Positions 1 through 12,000 of a stretch of 64,000 nucleotides of DNA are shown in pieces. The stretch comes from Oscheius onirici (lineage: Eukaryota; Nematoda; Chromadorea; Rhabditida; Rhabditidae), in assembly GCA_932521025.1 (NCBI GenBank), contig OW051470.1:7798501-7862500 (forward strand), read 5' to 3'. The notes under the pieces are model-generated. The model did no database searches. It worked only from the letters and a program-made list of their open reading frames with translations, and was not told the origin of the DNA. Position 1 is the first letter of the stretch. Each line of letters starts with the position of its first letter. The translations under genes and the position numbers were made by a program.

Positions 1-3000
1 GAACGGAAAGCAGATTAATCATCGTCTAGCTGGGTAAGTTGGCTCTTTCTCTAGCTGAACCAAATGCTTTCAGAAACGAGCGAAGCTACGACATCGAAGG
101 AACAGCCCAAGGCGACTGGAGAGTCGAGGTTCGAGCCGTCAGCTCTGCCGGATCTGGTCCCGCTTCCAGACAAGCCGTCTTCACCAGCGCCCAGCAATGT
201 GAGTTCTCGGTCTTCTCACACACGACCCTTCGAAAAAAAAGTCTTAAGTTGCCTATACATATCCTTTAGCTAAAAAACGCCACGGGCGCAGTGTATGCGA
301 TCCCCGAACGGACTTTTGGTGCCGTGGGGCCGACGACGCTCGTCCTTACAGAAACATGGACCGCGGAGGTAGAAGCGTGCTCTCCTCACCCTCTCTCATT
401 TTCTTTGGGATACGGAATTTGGTCGATCTTTTTTGAAGCAGAGACAGATCAGATTCGCTATCCCTGCTCTTTTCCTTCTTTGCGCCTCTCCCTCTATCCT
501 TGACTCTTCCAAAAACGATCAGTTCCCATAACAGTGTGGTCTTCCTAACAGTTTATCACATTGAAAACTTAAGCTAATCTCTCCTCTTCCAGCTCTCGTC
601 TCCGCTCCCAAGGTCTCCGTCCGCGGAAACGACCTCCACGTCAGCTGGAGAAGTGAAGGAGACGGTCGAGGAGTCTTCGGCTACCGTATTCAGTATAGAA
701 AGCCCAATTCTGGATGGATTCCCTATGGACAGCTGGTTCCCTACGTCGGGGACAACCAAGAGTACAATCAGCTGTTGACTGGACTCGAACAGGGACAGCA
801 ATACTCAGTCCACATCCAAGTCCTGGACAGGAACTCTTACGTCATGTACATTTCGCCGGAAGCTAATACAAAGAGCAGCTGTCACGCTCCATCACAAGCT
901 CCTTCTCATCTCCAACTCGAGGCCCCCGATAGTTCACACGTCAAAGTCTCTTGGGCTCTGCCGCCTCAGTCATCTTGGGGATGTGCCGATCTTCAGTTCG
1001 AGATCCACGTCGATGAACCAAGAGGAATAGCTCCGGCCGTCGTCGATGGACATCACATCAATCACGTCTTCCCCAGTGCTCCCAATCAGAACTGGGTTGT
1101 TCGCCTGCGATCGAAGAACTCGGCTGGACATTCGGCATGGACGCCGGCTAGTCAAGCTAGTGAGTTTGACATAACTACTGGTGTGGTAAACAGGAGATTG
1201 ATGGTCAAGAGACAAAAAGAGACAACAACTAGATGAGCGAGTCAAGGACAGTAGTTATGACAAGGTTATTTACCAGAGAGACAGTCGGGCATCTTTTGGT
1301 AGAGAGTCATCGAAAGAATCAGACAGTCCAGAATCTATTGCAGTAATTCTCAACTGACAAAGGTACTGTAGTCCAGAAAGAGAAAGAAACTCTGTGATTG
1401 AATGAAAAAAAAGTAAGAGTAACAAAGACAGATAGAAAGAGTTTAGGTAGTCAAGAGAGTAGAGTTGATCATGAACTGGAGAGTCACACTACTAGAGAGA
1501 CCTTGAAATGAGAAAGAAAAATCTGTTTTCCAGGAACCCCTGTCGGTGGAGAACTGATCGTCGGACCCAACGTTGCCTACAGACAAGGACGTCCAATCAT
1601 CTCCTGGAACTCGAAAGAGAACGTCGGAGATCTGATTGAGCAGTACATTCTCGAATGGAAGCCTGCTCAGGAGAGTCAGTGGAGAGAACACGGCCAGCCG
1701 ATTCCATTCTCCGGCTGGCAGAGACCGTACTCTGTCGATCTGGGAGAGCTTCCGAAGGGACACGTCTATCAGGTCCGCGTCGTGGCCAAGGATCCCAACA
1801 GAGGAACTGCTTACACCAGTCCCGTCGTCAATGTCCAGACTCAGTCTGACTGTCAGGCTCCGAGAAGACCTCCCACCAATCTACAGGTCTCTCCTCTCGG
1901 ACCCACTCAGATCCGTCTGACATGGGCTCCGCTCCAAGAGAGTGAATGGAACTGTGACCGTCTCTGGTACATCGTCAAGTACAGTACCCCGAAGAACCAG
2001 GGATTCAAGAACCTGACCAGTGGAGAGAATACCGTAGTCCTGGAGTCCGATCCCTACACCAGATGGACTTTCGAAGTACAGGCTGCCAATCCGGCTGGAG
2101 AGACTCAATGGAGTAGGACAGAGACTGCCCAGACTCAGGACGCCGCTCCCGGACCCATTTCTGATTTGAGAGTACAGCCAGTCGGATCGGACTCTCTTCA
2201 GGTCTCCTGGAGACCACCGACCAATCCGAATGGACAAATCACTGGCTATGAAGTGACGTACCAGCTAATCAGTCGAGGAATGTGCGAGAATGTCAACGAG
2301 GCTCCCAGAACTGTCACCACTACCGGACCTCATCACGTTCTGACAGGTCTTCATCCTCACTCGAGATACAGAGTCGGAGTCGCGTGAGTTCAGTTGTAAA
2401 TTCCTGAAATGTACTCGTTTTCAGTGCTAAGACGACCTTCGCCGGAGAGCGCGTCTCTCAGGAAGTTCAGACCGATCAGACTACTCCTACTGCCGCTCCC
2501 AGTTATCTTCGTGTCGACGAGACTCGTCCCAATGATGTCTCGATCAGCTGGCAGGCTCCTCCTTGTCTTCAGACGTGAGTTTGACTGTTAAAAATTGAAT
2601 CTATGGGAAAACTGAGAAACAAGGTCACTGCTACTTGTTTTCGTAATAGACGATAGCTTGGTCTGGAATAGTCAGAAGAAAAGAGGATCTCGGGTAGAAC
2701 CACCCTTTAGAGCACCAACTAATAAGAGAACAGAACACAGGGTGATAACACAATTTATTAAAATGCTGGATTGATGTCTGAGGGGTGAAGAGAAGCCAGT
2801 ACCCGTCTTGGTAGTGGTAGTCGTTGTAGTCGAGACATCTTTTGCTGCTACTCAAGAAGGTTTGTCAAGGAGAGAAGTTGTTCCTGAATCGACAAGAAGA
2901 GTTGCCGAGACATCAGAGGAAGGAGAGAACCCCAGTAGAACCACCCCAGAACACGAAATAAGAAAGAACAAGAACACATTGGTGTGTACTATTTATTTAG

Positions 3001-6000
3001 CGCTCCTTGGCGAAGCGTCCTTTGCGGTCGCGGAGACGGCCGTTCCTGTCGCGCCAGGTGTAGCTGTAGCGGCGACGGGGCTGGGCGGCGGCAACGGGGC
3101 TTCGCGAATGGCTACGGCTACTCGCTCGGCTACGGCTACGGGTCCTGGCGACAGCAGTCTTCTTTCCGGGACGACGGCTACGGGAGCGACGGCTGTCGGA
3201 GCGGGAACGGCGCATCATCACGAGTCGTTGTTGAAGGGACTTCATGGAGTTTTCTAGTTCCTTTTATAGCAAAAAAATAGAGATACTTATAGTTGTTTTG
3301 AACAACGTTTGTTCAATTTGATGGGATTACATTAGAAATACTGGAAGGGATTGGACTTGACCAGAGTTGACAAAAAGACTTGGAGAGACATAACGACTTT
3401 CAGGAACGGAGAGATTACTGAGTACGAGTACGAGGTCACCCCCGCTGATAGAAGATCTACCGTGCAGAAGAGCAGCAACAACATTCGCGGAAACCGAGCC
3501 CAGATCCCCAACCTCCAGCCCTACACTCGCTACAACGTCAAGGTTCGAGCCTACACAGCTCGTGGACCTGGACCCTACTCGACCGAGGTGGCCTTCCAGA
3601 CCGCTGCCGCCCAAACAACTGCTGAGGTTTCTTTGATCTCTAGACAGAGTTACAAAATAATTTTCAGGCTCCTCCCTTCGTTAGAGTCGTGAACACTGGA
3701 GCCGACAACGCTCATCTCGTCTGGCAGTCCCCAACCAACAACCCTGGCTACATTGACAAGTACAAGTGTCGCTACGGAGTCTCAGGAACCCAGAACTACC
3801 AGGAGAAGCAGTTCCCGGCCATCTCTCCCTGTCAACAGAGAATGCTCCAAAGACAGCAGCTGCCTCCGACTCCTCCTGGAGCTAGACTTCATTGCGGCCG
3901 AATCGACAATCTGCAGACTGACAAGACGTACGATTTCCAAGTCGCCGCTCACGTCAAAGATGGTGGCTGGTCACCGTATTCGGATACCCAGACGACCAAG
4001 GTCACCGAGTCCGCTGTTGAGATTCTCTCTGTGAACAAGATTGGTGGTACACACGATTCACTGATCGTTGCCTGGAATGTTCGACCGGACGACAGAGCCC
4101 GAGTTACCGGCTTCAAGCTGATGGTCACGCCTCTGGATGGACAGTCTCGTCCTATGACTTTCAACGTGGACAAGAGTACCTACCAGTACCGAATTGACAA
4201 TCTGAGACCGAGATCGCAGTACAATGTTACCGTACAAGCTGCCACTCCGAGAGAAATCTGCTACGGAACGACTGCTACAATGTGGACTGATGCCGCCCCA
4301 TTGACTGGACTGGCTGTGGCTCCGAGAGTCATCGCCGAAGAAGCTACAAGCATCACAATTGAATGGGACAGTCGTGCCAGAGAAGCCGGAAGTTTCATCG
4401 TCGAGTACAGACTGGAAGGCGGAGCCTGGCAACAGCATCCGCGTCGAGTTCCGGCCCATCCCAGCCAGACGACCTATACTGCCACAGTCGACGGACTGCC
4501 CACAAACAAGGTCGTTGACCTGAGAGTCAGAGTCGTGAGCCAACAGAACGAGCAATCCAATCCATCTCCCGAAGTTCGCGCCAGGACCAAGTGCTCTCCG
4601 CCACAGAGTCCTCCCCAAGGAATCAGAGTCGATGCTCCCTCTACCAACGAGGTCCGCGTCAGCTGGTCCAGAATCGCCAAGGAGCTCTGGAACTGTGATC
4701 AGATCAGTACCGAGATTAGCTACAAGGCCGGAAACGGACCTGAGAAGATTCTCAAGGTTCCGGGAGATCAAACAGAGTACACCTTCCCAGCTGAGCCCAA
4801 CCAGAGATGGGTCATCAAGCTCAGAGCCACGAACCAGGTCGGATCTTCGCAATGGTCTGGAGAACAGAGTGCCACGACGAGACAAGGAGCTCCGGGATCT
4901 GTCAGGGATCTGAGAGTCAAGGCTCTTTCTCCCAATGAGGTAAGCATTTTGGAAAGATTACAGGAACAGAGAGTCATTGGAACATAAACATAGGATGCTG
5001 TACTTGCTGAAATCAGAAACCATAGAGTTTGTAACTTAGGAGTAGCTTCGATGAGAAGCGATAGAGTAGACAGGAACGAAAGTGACATACGACAGGAACG
5101 AAAGTCACGAAACAGTCAAGAGAGTATTGGGCAAAGAGGGGACTGTTATGGGTTGAGAGAGAGAGAGAGGCACTGGATCTGAGAATAAGAGATTCAAAAG
5201 AAATTCCAAATTCCAGGTCCACGTCCAATGGCTTGCCCCTCTCGTCCAGAGAGGAACCATCGTCGGCTACGACATCAGTTACCGCTTGAAGCATCGTTTG
5301 GCTTGTCCCGAAGAAGAACCGAGAGACGTCAGTCGTGACTTTGTCACCGTCTACAATCACAAGGATCTAGACTATACCATCACTGGTCTCCTTCCCTACT
5401 CTCTCTATGAAGTCCGTGTCCGAGCCAGAACCACTGAGCTGGGTCCAGAGGAATCCAAGGAGGTCTCGACAGAACAACAACCACCCAGTGCCCCTCCTCT
5501 CAATCTGGAATCGACCTATACTCTCGAGAGATCTCTGTCCTTCCAATGGGAGCCGGTCGAATGCTCTCAGCGTCACGGTCATCTGGTCAACTACGAGTAC
5601 GAGATTGTTGGACAGGATGACTGGGCCAAGCTCGAGAGACAGACCGCCAATACTTCTGATACCAAGGTCACGATCGAGGGACTCACTCCCTTCACAAAGT
5701 ACGTCATGAGAGTCCGAGCTTACAACAGTATCGGAGGAGGTCCGTTCACTCATGAACTGGATGTTATGACCGCCAAGGCTGATGCCCCACTGCCTCCACA
5801 GGATCTCGTCGTTGCTCAAGAGGGAACTGACTTCTTCATGGTCTCATGGCTGCCTCCTTACCCACCATACGGTCCTCATGATGCCTACAAAATCCGCTAT
5901 CAGCTGCTCGGATCCGATGATTGGGTTGTGATTGAGAAGGGAATCAAGGATCCTGCTCTACAGTGTCCTCTTGAGAGTCCTCGTTTCTGTTACAATGCTA

Positions 6001-9000
6001 CGGGACTCGAGTCGGGACAACAATACAAGGTCCAGGTTGCCACCAGAATTGAGGGAGGAAGCTACGGACCGTGGTCGAGCGTCGTCATCGCCAACACTCT
6101 TCAAGTTCTTCCTGATGCTCCCAGGGCAATTCATCTGATCGACAAGAGCGACCATCACCTCCACATTCGCTGGATTCCACCAGTTGACCCGAAGGGACAT
6201 GTCATCCAGTACAGAGTCTCGATCCAGTCTCTCGACGACATCAATGACAAGAAGAGAGACTTCCTCATCGACCACCCGACTCTGACTCATCTCTTTGACC
6301 AGCTGACACCGGAGACCAGCTACAACATTTCCATCTCGGCTGGAACTAAGAGAGGCTTTGGAAGAGAGATCTGGACCAGATATTCGACTGATCCATTCGT
6401 CATCCCGATTGTCGGAACTGTTCCTAAGGTGAGTTTTTTCAGGATGATGAGACTGTTAGTATGGAACTATTGGGGTCACAAAAAAGCCCCTGATTCGGAT
6501 AGATGCATCATTTTTTGGTTTTCGGCATGTTCTGCAAAGTTGTAGAGCAGATCAAAAACTATAACTTTGCAGAACATCAAAAAACTGACAAATCGATTAT
6601 TGGGTTTGGAAAGGTGGTGAAAGAAACCCCTCATCTAAAACAACAAAAATAAATTTCCAGGTTACCCCTGACGGAGCTACAGCTCTTGACGTTGAATGGA
6701 ATGCCGTAGCTGACCCGAAGAACCGCGTCAAGGGCTACATCATCGAGATCCGAAACGCCGACACCCCAGTCTGGCAGGAAGTCGGCGGTGTGACTGCTCA
6801 CGACCCCGTGAAGAGGACCTACTTGAAGAAGTTGACGGGACTCGATCCTGACACCCTCTACATCATCCGAATCAAGGTCGTCGACAACAAGAGCCGCGTC
6901 GGTCTGCCTTCTCCCGAAGCTCAGGGTCGTACAGGCTGTGCTCCTCCAAGTGCTCCTCCAAGCAACGTGAACCTTGCTTCGCCGAGCAATGTCCAAGTAA
7001 GAGTCAGCTGGCAGGCTCCGGTCAAGAGCTCTTGGCTCTGTTCCGGAATCCGCTACAAGCTCGAATACATCAATGGCACGAGTCCCAGGAAGCAGATTGA
7101 CTTGCCCAGCAGCTCCATTGAACACCTCTTTGACTCGCCCAGCAACACCAAATGGACCATCAGGATCAGAACTGAGAACGACGCTGGAGCTAGCGACTGG
7201 AGCAAGGATCTGACCATCACCACCGCTGAAGGAGCTCCTGGAGCCGTCAGTGACTTGACTGCTACACCTAAAGGCCCGACCAGTGCTGTTGTGACCTGGA
7301 GACCGCCTTCTGATCCCAATGGAGTCATTACCGGCTACACTCTGGTTTACAAGCTGAAGAGTATCGGACAGTGTGGACCCAGATCCTCGACTCCGATTGA
7401 GAAGCACGTCAGGAGTGAGACACAGACACTGGATGGACTCTTGCCCGACTCTACCTACGAGATTCATGTCATCGCTCATACCTCGCTGGCTGGACCTCAG
7501 AGCAGCGTGGTTACTGTAACTACTGAAGAGGCCAAGCCTACTGGACCTCCGACAAATCTCAGAGTTGGATCGATCACCGCCAACCGAGCTGATGTCTCGT
7601 GGGGACAGCCGGATTGTGAACAGAGAGTGAGTTTCTGAGCTTTCCTTCGGATCTGATTCTGTTACTGTCTGTGACTCGGTCTGTCTGTTCCTTGCTGTCT
7701 GACTACATTATCTGTCTCTTGGCTCTCGTTCTGATCACTTATCAGGAGTGTTTTTTATCCTGACTCTTTTTTTTCTACCTCCTCTTGACTACCACTAATC
7801 GTTCCAAACTGGTCTAGCCTCTTTGATCCAGACGACTAATATGTGACTCAGTCTTACTGTAACATGACGCTATGTATCTCTGTCTCGGTTTTACTACCAC
7901 TCTTACTGTACTATCAAAAAAAGAGGGCAACTTACTGACTATTTGCCCTGCTCTCTTACTATCTGTGACTCTTAGATCATTCTTGTCTGCCTGTTGCAGA
8001 CTGTCTGATTAGAGTATCTGTCTCTCGACTATCATTCTGATCCTGACCAAATCTGTCTCTGAACTAAACTGTCGCAGACTCATCACCAAACTTTCAGAAC
8101 GGCAAGATCACCGACTACGAGTACGAACTCGAGAGTCTGGACACCTGGGGCGAGAACTCTACAGCCCGTCACGAACAGGAGCGACTCACTCTCAACGACC
8201 TGGTTCCCTACACCGAGTACCGTATCCGCGTCCGAGCTCAGAATTCTGCTGGAGAGGGTCCCTTCACCGAATGGGTTACCTTCACTACCCAGTCTGCAGC
8301 TCCCCCAGCTCCTACTGATCTCCAAGAGGAGGCTTCCTTCCCCCATGCTATCGAGATCAGCTTCCTGCCGCCCAGTCCTCCTCATGGAGAGATTGACTAC
8401 TACCGTGTCAGACACACTCCGAGTGGCCAGTTGACCTATAAAGAAGTCCGCGTCGAGAAGGATCGTCTGGAATGTTCCGATGCCAACAAGAGAGACAGAC
8501 TGTGCTTCCGAGTCACTGATCTGGATCCGGAACAAGAGTACGATATCCAGGTCGCTGCTCATACTGAGGGAGGTGCCTGGTCCGAGTGGTCAGACACTTT
8601 GAATGCCAGGACTCAGCAACAGAACATCCCGGTCCTGGAACGCGAACTGGAAGTCGTCGAGACCAAGCCCAATTCCATCACTCTGAAGTGGGAAGGACTG
8701 CCGCAAGATCAGGTAGAGGGATACTGTATTGTATATTACGGTAATTTAGGCCCAACATGTGGTCGGCTACGTTCTTGAGTTCAAGTCTGAGGACGATGAC
8801 AGCGAATGGGCCGAATACAATGGAATCACCAAGCACAGAAAGGGCAACAACGAGTACAAGATCACTGTCAAGGTGAGTTTTTGGTCTATTTTTGCGTTCA
8901 AGAAGTAGTTTTCGAGCTTTAAAATCTTCTGCAAAATTTTCGAGCAATCAAACTCTATAACTTTGCAAAACATCGAAAAGCTGAGAAATCTCGTTTTGGG

Positions 9001-12000
9001 CTCGAAAATAGTCGATGTAAATTGGCGCTAAGTGCAACCAAAACTACTGTTGGACGAGCCAGGTCCCACCCGTTCCGACAGAAGCAGTGGCTGTGCAACA
9101 TTTCTTATAAAAACTATTCATTGACTAAACAACTCTTTTCAGGACCTCGAAACGGCCACTCTCTACTTCTTCCGTCTCAAAGTAGTCGGCAAGAATGAGA
9201 AGAGAGGATCTCCCGGTCCCGAAACCAAAGCCATGACCTCTTGCGGAAAGCCAGAAGAGCCTCCGAGTGGAATCAAGCTCGAGAGCGTCGACTTCGAGAC
9301 CATGAAGATCGTTTGGACGCCGCCGGCCGAAGACAGCTGGAAGTGTGACGACGTGGAATTTGTCATCGACTACGTGAACACGACTGGACGCGGCCAATGG
9401 ACCGTCTCTGTCGATCAGCCCAGCGAACTGACTGTCCCGACGATGCCGGGAACCAAATGGGACATCAAGATGAAGACTCAGACCAAGGAGGACGGAGCTA
9501 AGCCGCAGAGCAGTAGATGGAGTGACAAGGTGACTCTGAATACTCAGTCTCTGCCCGGAGAACTGTTCGTCACTGTCGAGCCAAAGGGACCCAAGGAAGC
9601 CCTCGTGACCTGGGATCTTCCGGACAAGGATCAGAAGTGGAACTACGGTGTGGACATTACTTACAAGCTGAAACAACTGGGAGGATGTACTGAGAGTGCT
9701 ACTGGAAGTCAGGAACCCATTACCAAGCTGAATGTACAGGAGAAACAGATTATGCTCTCGGACCTGGTTCCCGGAAGTACCTATGAAGTCATCGTTACTC
9801 CGAGAAGACCTCCGTCACTTCATAGCTCGGTCGCTACTCCGAAGACTGTCAGAACCTTCAAGACGGCCAATGACATCCCGACTGGAGCTCCTCAGAACCT
9901 GCAGTCGACCAGCAGAAAGGACAGCGAGCTTGGATTCAAGTGGGAGCCGGTAAGTTAAAGACAGTAAGAGGCAGGGAGACAGAAAGAGAAAAGACAGAGG
10001 CGGAAAGATAGGTAGAGCAGTAGAAGGTATCCAGTAGACTAATTCTCGTTGTCTGAGAGTCCAAAAGAGTACCATGCGAATTTAGGAGTTGAGACTTTCA
10101 CTGGACTGAGAGTTGCTTGTCCTCTTAGTAGAAGTTGCTTTGAACTAGAAGAACAGGCATCAGAAGGGACTAACAGTGTTGGTAGGTCATCTGAAGAGAG
10201 GATCTCGGGTAGAACCACCCTATAGAGCACCAACTAATAAGAGAACAGAACACAGGGTGATAACACAATTTATTAAAATGCTGGATTGATGTCTGAGGGG
10301 TGAAGAGAAGCCAGTACCCGTCTTGGTAGTGGTAGTCGTTGTAGTCGAGACATCTTTTGCTGCTACTCAAGAAGGTTTGTCAAGGAGAGAAGTTGTTCCT
10401 GAATCGACAAGAAGAGTTGCCGAGACATCAGAGGAAGGAGAGAACCCCAGTAGAACCACCCCAGAACACGAAATAAGAAAGAACAAGAACACATTGGTGT
10501 GTACTATTTATTTAGCGCTCCTTGGCGAAGCGTCCTTTGCGGTCGCGGAGACGGCCGTTCCTGTCGCGCCAGGTGTAGCTGTAGCGGCGACGGGGCTGGG
10601 CGGCGGCAACGGGGCTTCGCGAATGGCTACGGCTACTCGCTCGGCTACGGCTACGGGTCCTGGCGACAGCAGTCTTCTTTCCGGGACGACGGCTACGGGA
10701 GCGACGGCTGTCGGAGCGGGAACGGCGCATCATCACGAGTCGTTGTTGAAGGGACTTCATGGAGTTTTCTAGTTCCTTTTATAGCAAAAAAATAGAGATA
10801 CTTATAGTTGTTTTGAACAACGTTTGTTCAATTTGATGGGATTACATTAGAAATACTGGAAGGGATTGGACTTGACCAGAGTTGACAAAAAGACTTTGTT
10901 TTCAAGAGAGGGACAGAGACAAACAGAAAGACCCATCTAACTTTTTCCTTTTCAGCCAGAGTGTGCAGCCCAGAACGGAGAGATCTCCCAGTACGAATGG
11001 GAACTCGTCGGACTTGATTCTTGGAACGAGGGAACTCGCGAATCTGTTACTCCCCGTCTCAGCGCTCAGATCCCCGATCTCCAGCCCGGTTCACTCTACA
11101 GGTTCAAAGTCCGTGCCTATACTGCTGAAGGACCGGGACCGTGGTCCGAACCTCTCGAGATCAGAACAACTGGCTCCGAACTGGGTCCTCCCAGAGAGAT
11201 GACTGCCGTCTTCACTTCCCACAACTTGATCCAGTTGACCTGGCTGCCGCCTTATCCTGAGAAGGCTGTCGTTACTGCCTACAAACTCCGCTACAGTCCC
11301 CGTGTCGACGATTCCAACCCGACCGAGGTCGAGCTCTCTGGAGACGAGTTGAGTTGTTCCGGATACAAGAGCCCTCTGATCAGTGAGCAGAGTCTCTGTG
11401 CCACAGTTAAAGGACTGCTTCCATTGACCACCTACCGTTTCTCTGTCCAGGGACGTTCGACCAGTGGAAACTGGGGAGAATGGTCTCCGGACTATTTCGC
11501 CACTACTCGTTCCGACAGTCCTGAACCGATGGGAGGCAGTCTGAAGCTTCTGTCAGCTGGACACGATAACCTGAAGGTCAAGTGGACTCCACCTGATGTG
11601 ATCGGACAGAAAATTGACCGCTACGACATTAACATCTCCGTGGCTTCGACTCTGGACGAGAATCCGGCCAAGTACAGCGTTGGCAAGGAGACGAAGGAAC
11701 ATCATTTCCGCCATCTGAAGCCAGTCACACAGTACAACATCACAGTGCAGGGATACCACAACGGAAGCAAGGTCTGGTGGATAAATAACATCTTCTCCAC
11801 GACGGACTTTGCTCTGGGACTACTGAACTGGCTTCCGGCCCCGACTGATCTTCATCTGATTGAGAAGAGTGATACCATGCTCCATGTTGACTGGGAACCT
11901 CCAGAGATCTTTGATGATGAGCTGAAGGAACTGGTCACACATTACCGAGTCACCATTGCTCCGTTTGACGAGCAGACCGGCATCACTGGAACCCCGAAGA

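Larger units (their letters stand above)
2682..3381. repeat. 700-bp intronic duplicate, copy 1
   Basis: Every base I compared matches 10197-10896 at a constant offset of 7515, except T/A at 2707/10222. Identity stops abruptly at both ends. The block nearly fills the intron 2575-3403 of the let-805-like gene and contains an antisense basic-protein gene with its TATA-like box and poly(A) signal. Confidence 0.95.
10197..10896. repeat. 700-bp intronic duplicate, copy 2
   Basis: Second copy of the block at 2682-3381, same orientation, inside intron 9950-10955 of the let-805-like gene. The two host introns interrupt related FN3 domains at nearly the same place, just before NGEI-type sequence. The surrounding exons have diverged, so the near-identity is specific to the block. 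Confidence 0.95.

Noticed and set aside
2631..2855. Minus-strand ORF downstream of the nested gene (Tyr-rich start), also at 10170-10370
   Set aside because: It lies after the nested gene's poly(A) signal and its end differs between the two copies because it runs out of the repeated block, so it is probably untranslated sequence.
2808..3257. 149-codon plus-strand ORF (and its copy at 10323-10772)
   Set aside because: It is the antisense shadow of the nested basic-protein gene; its Ala/Gly/Thr-rich sequence mirrors Arg/Ser codons on the other strand.
4058..4885. 275-codon minus-strand ORF
   Set aside because: Same reason; it mirrors the FN3 exon 3668-4939.
6631..7479. 282-codon minus-strand ORF opposite FN3 exons
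   Set aside because: Antisense shadow: the plus strand has correct splice phases and FN3 motifs here.
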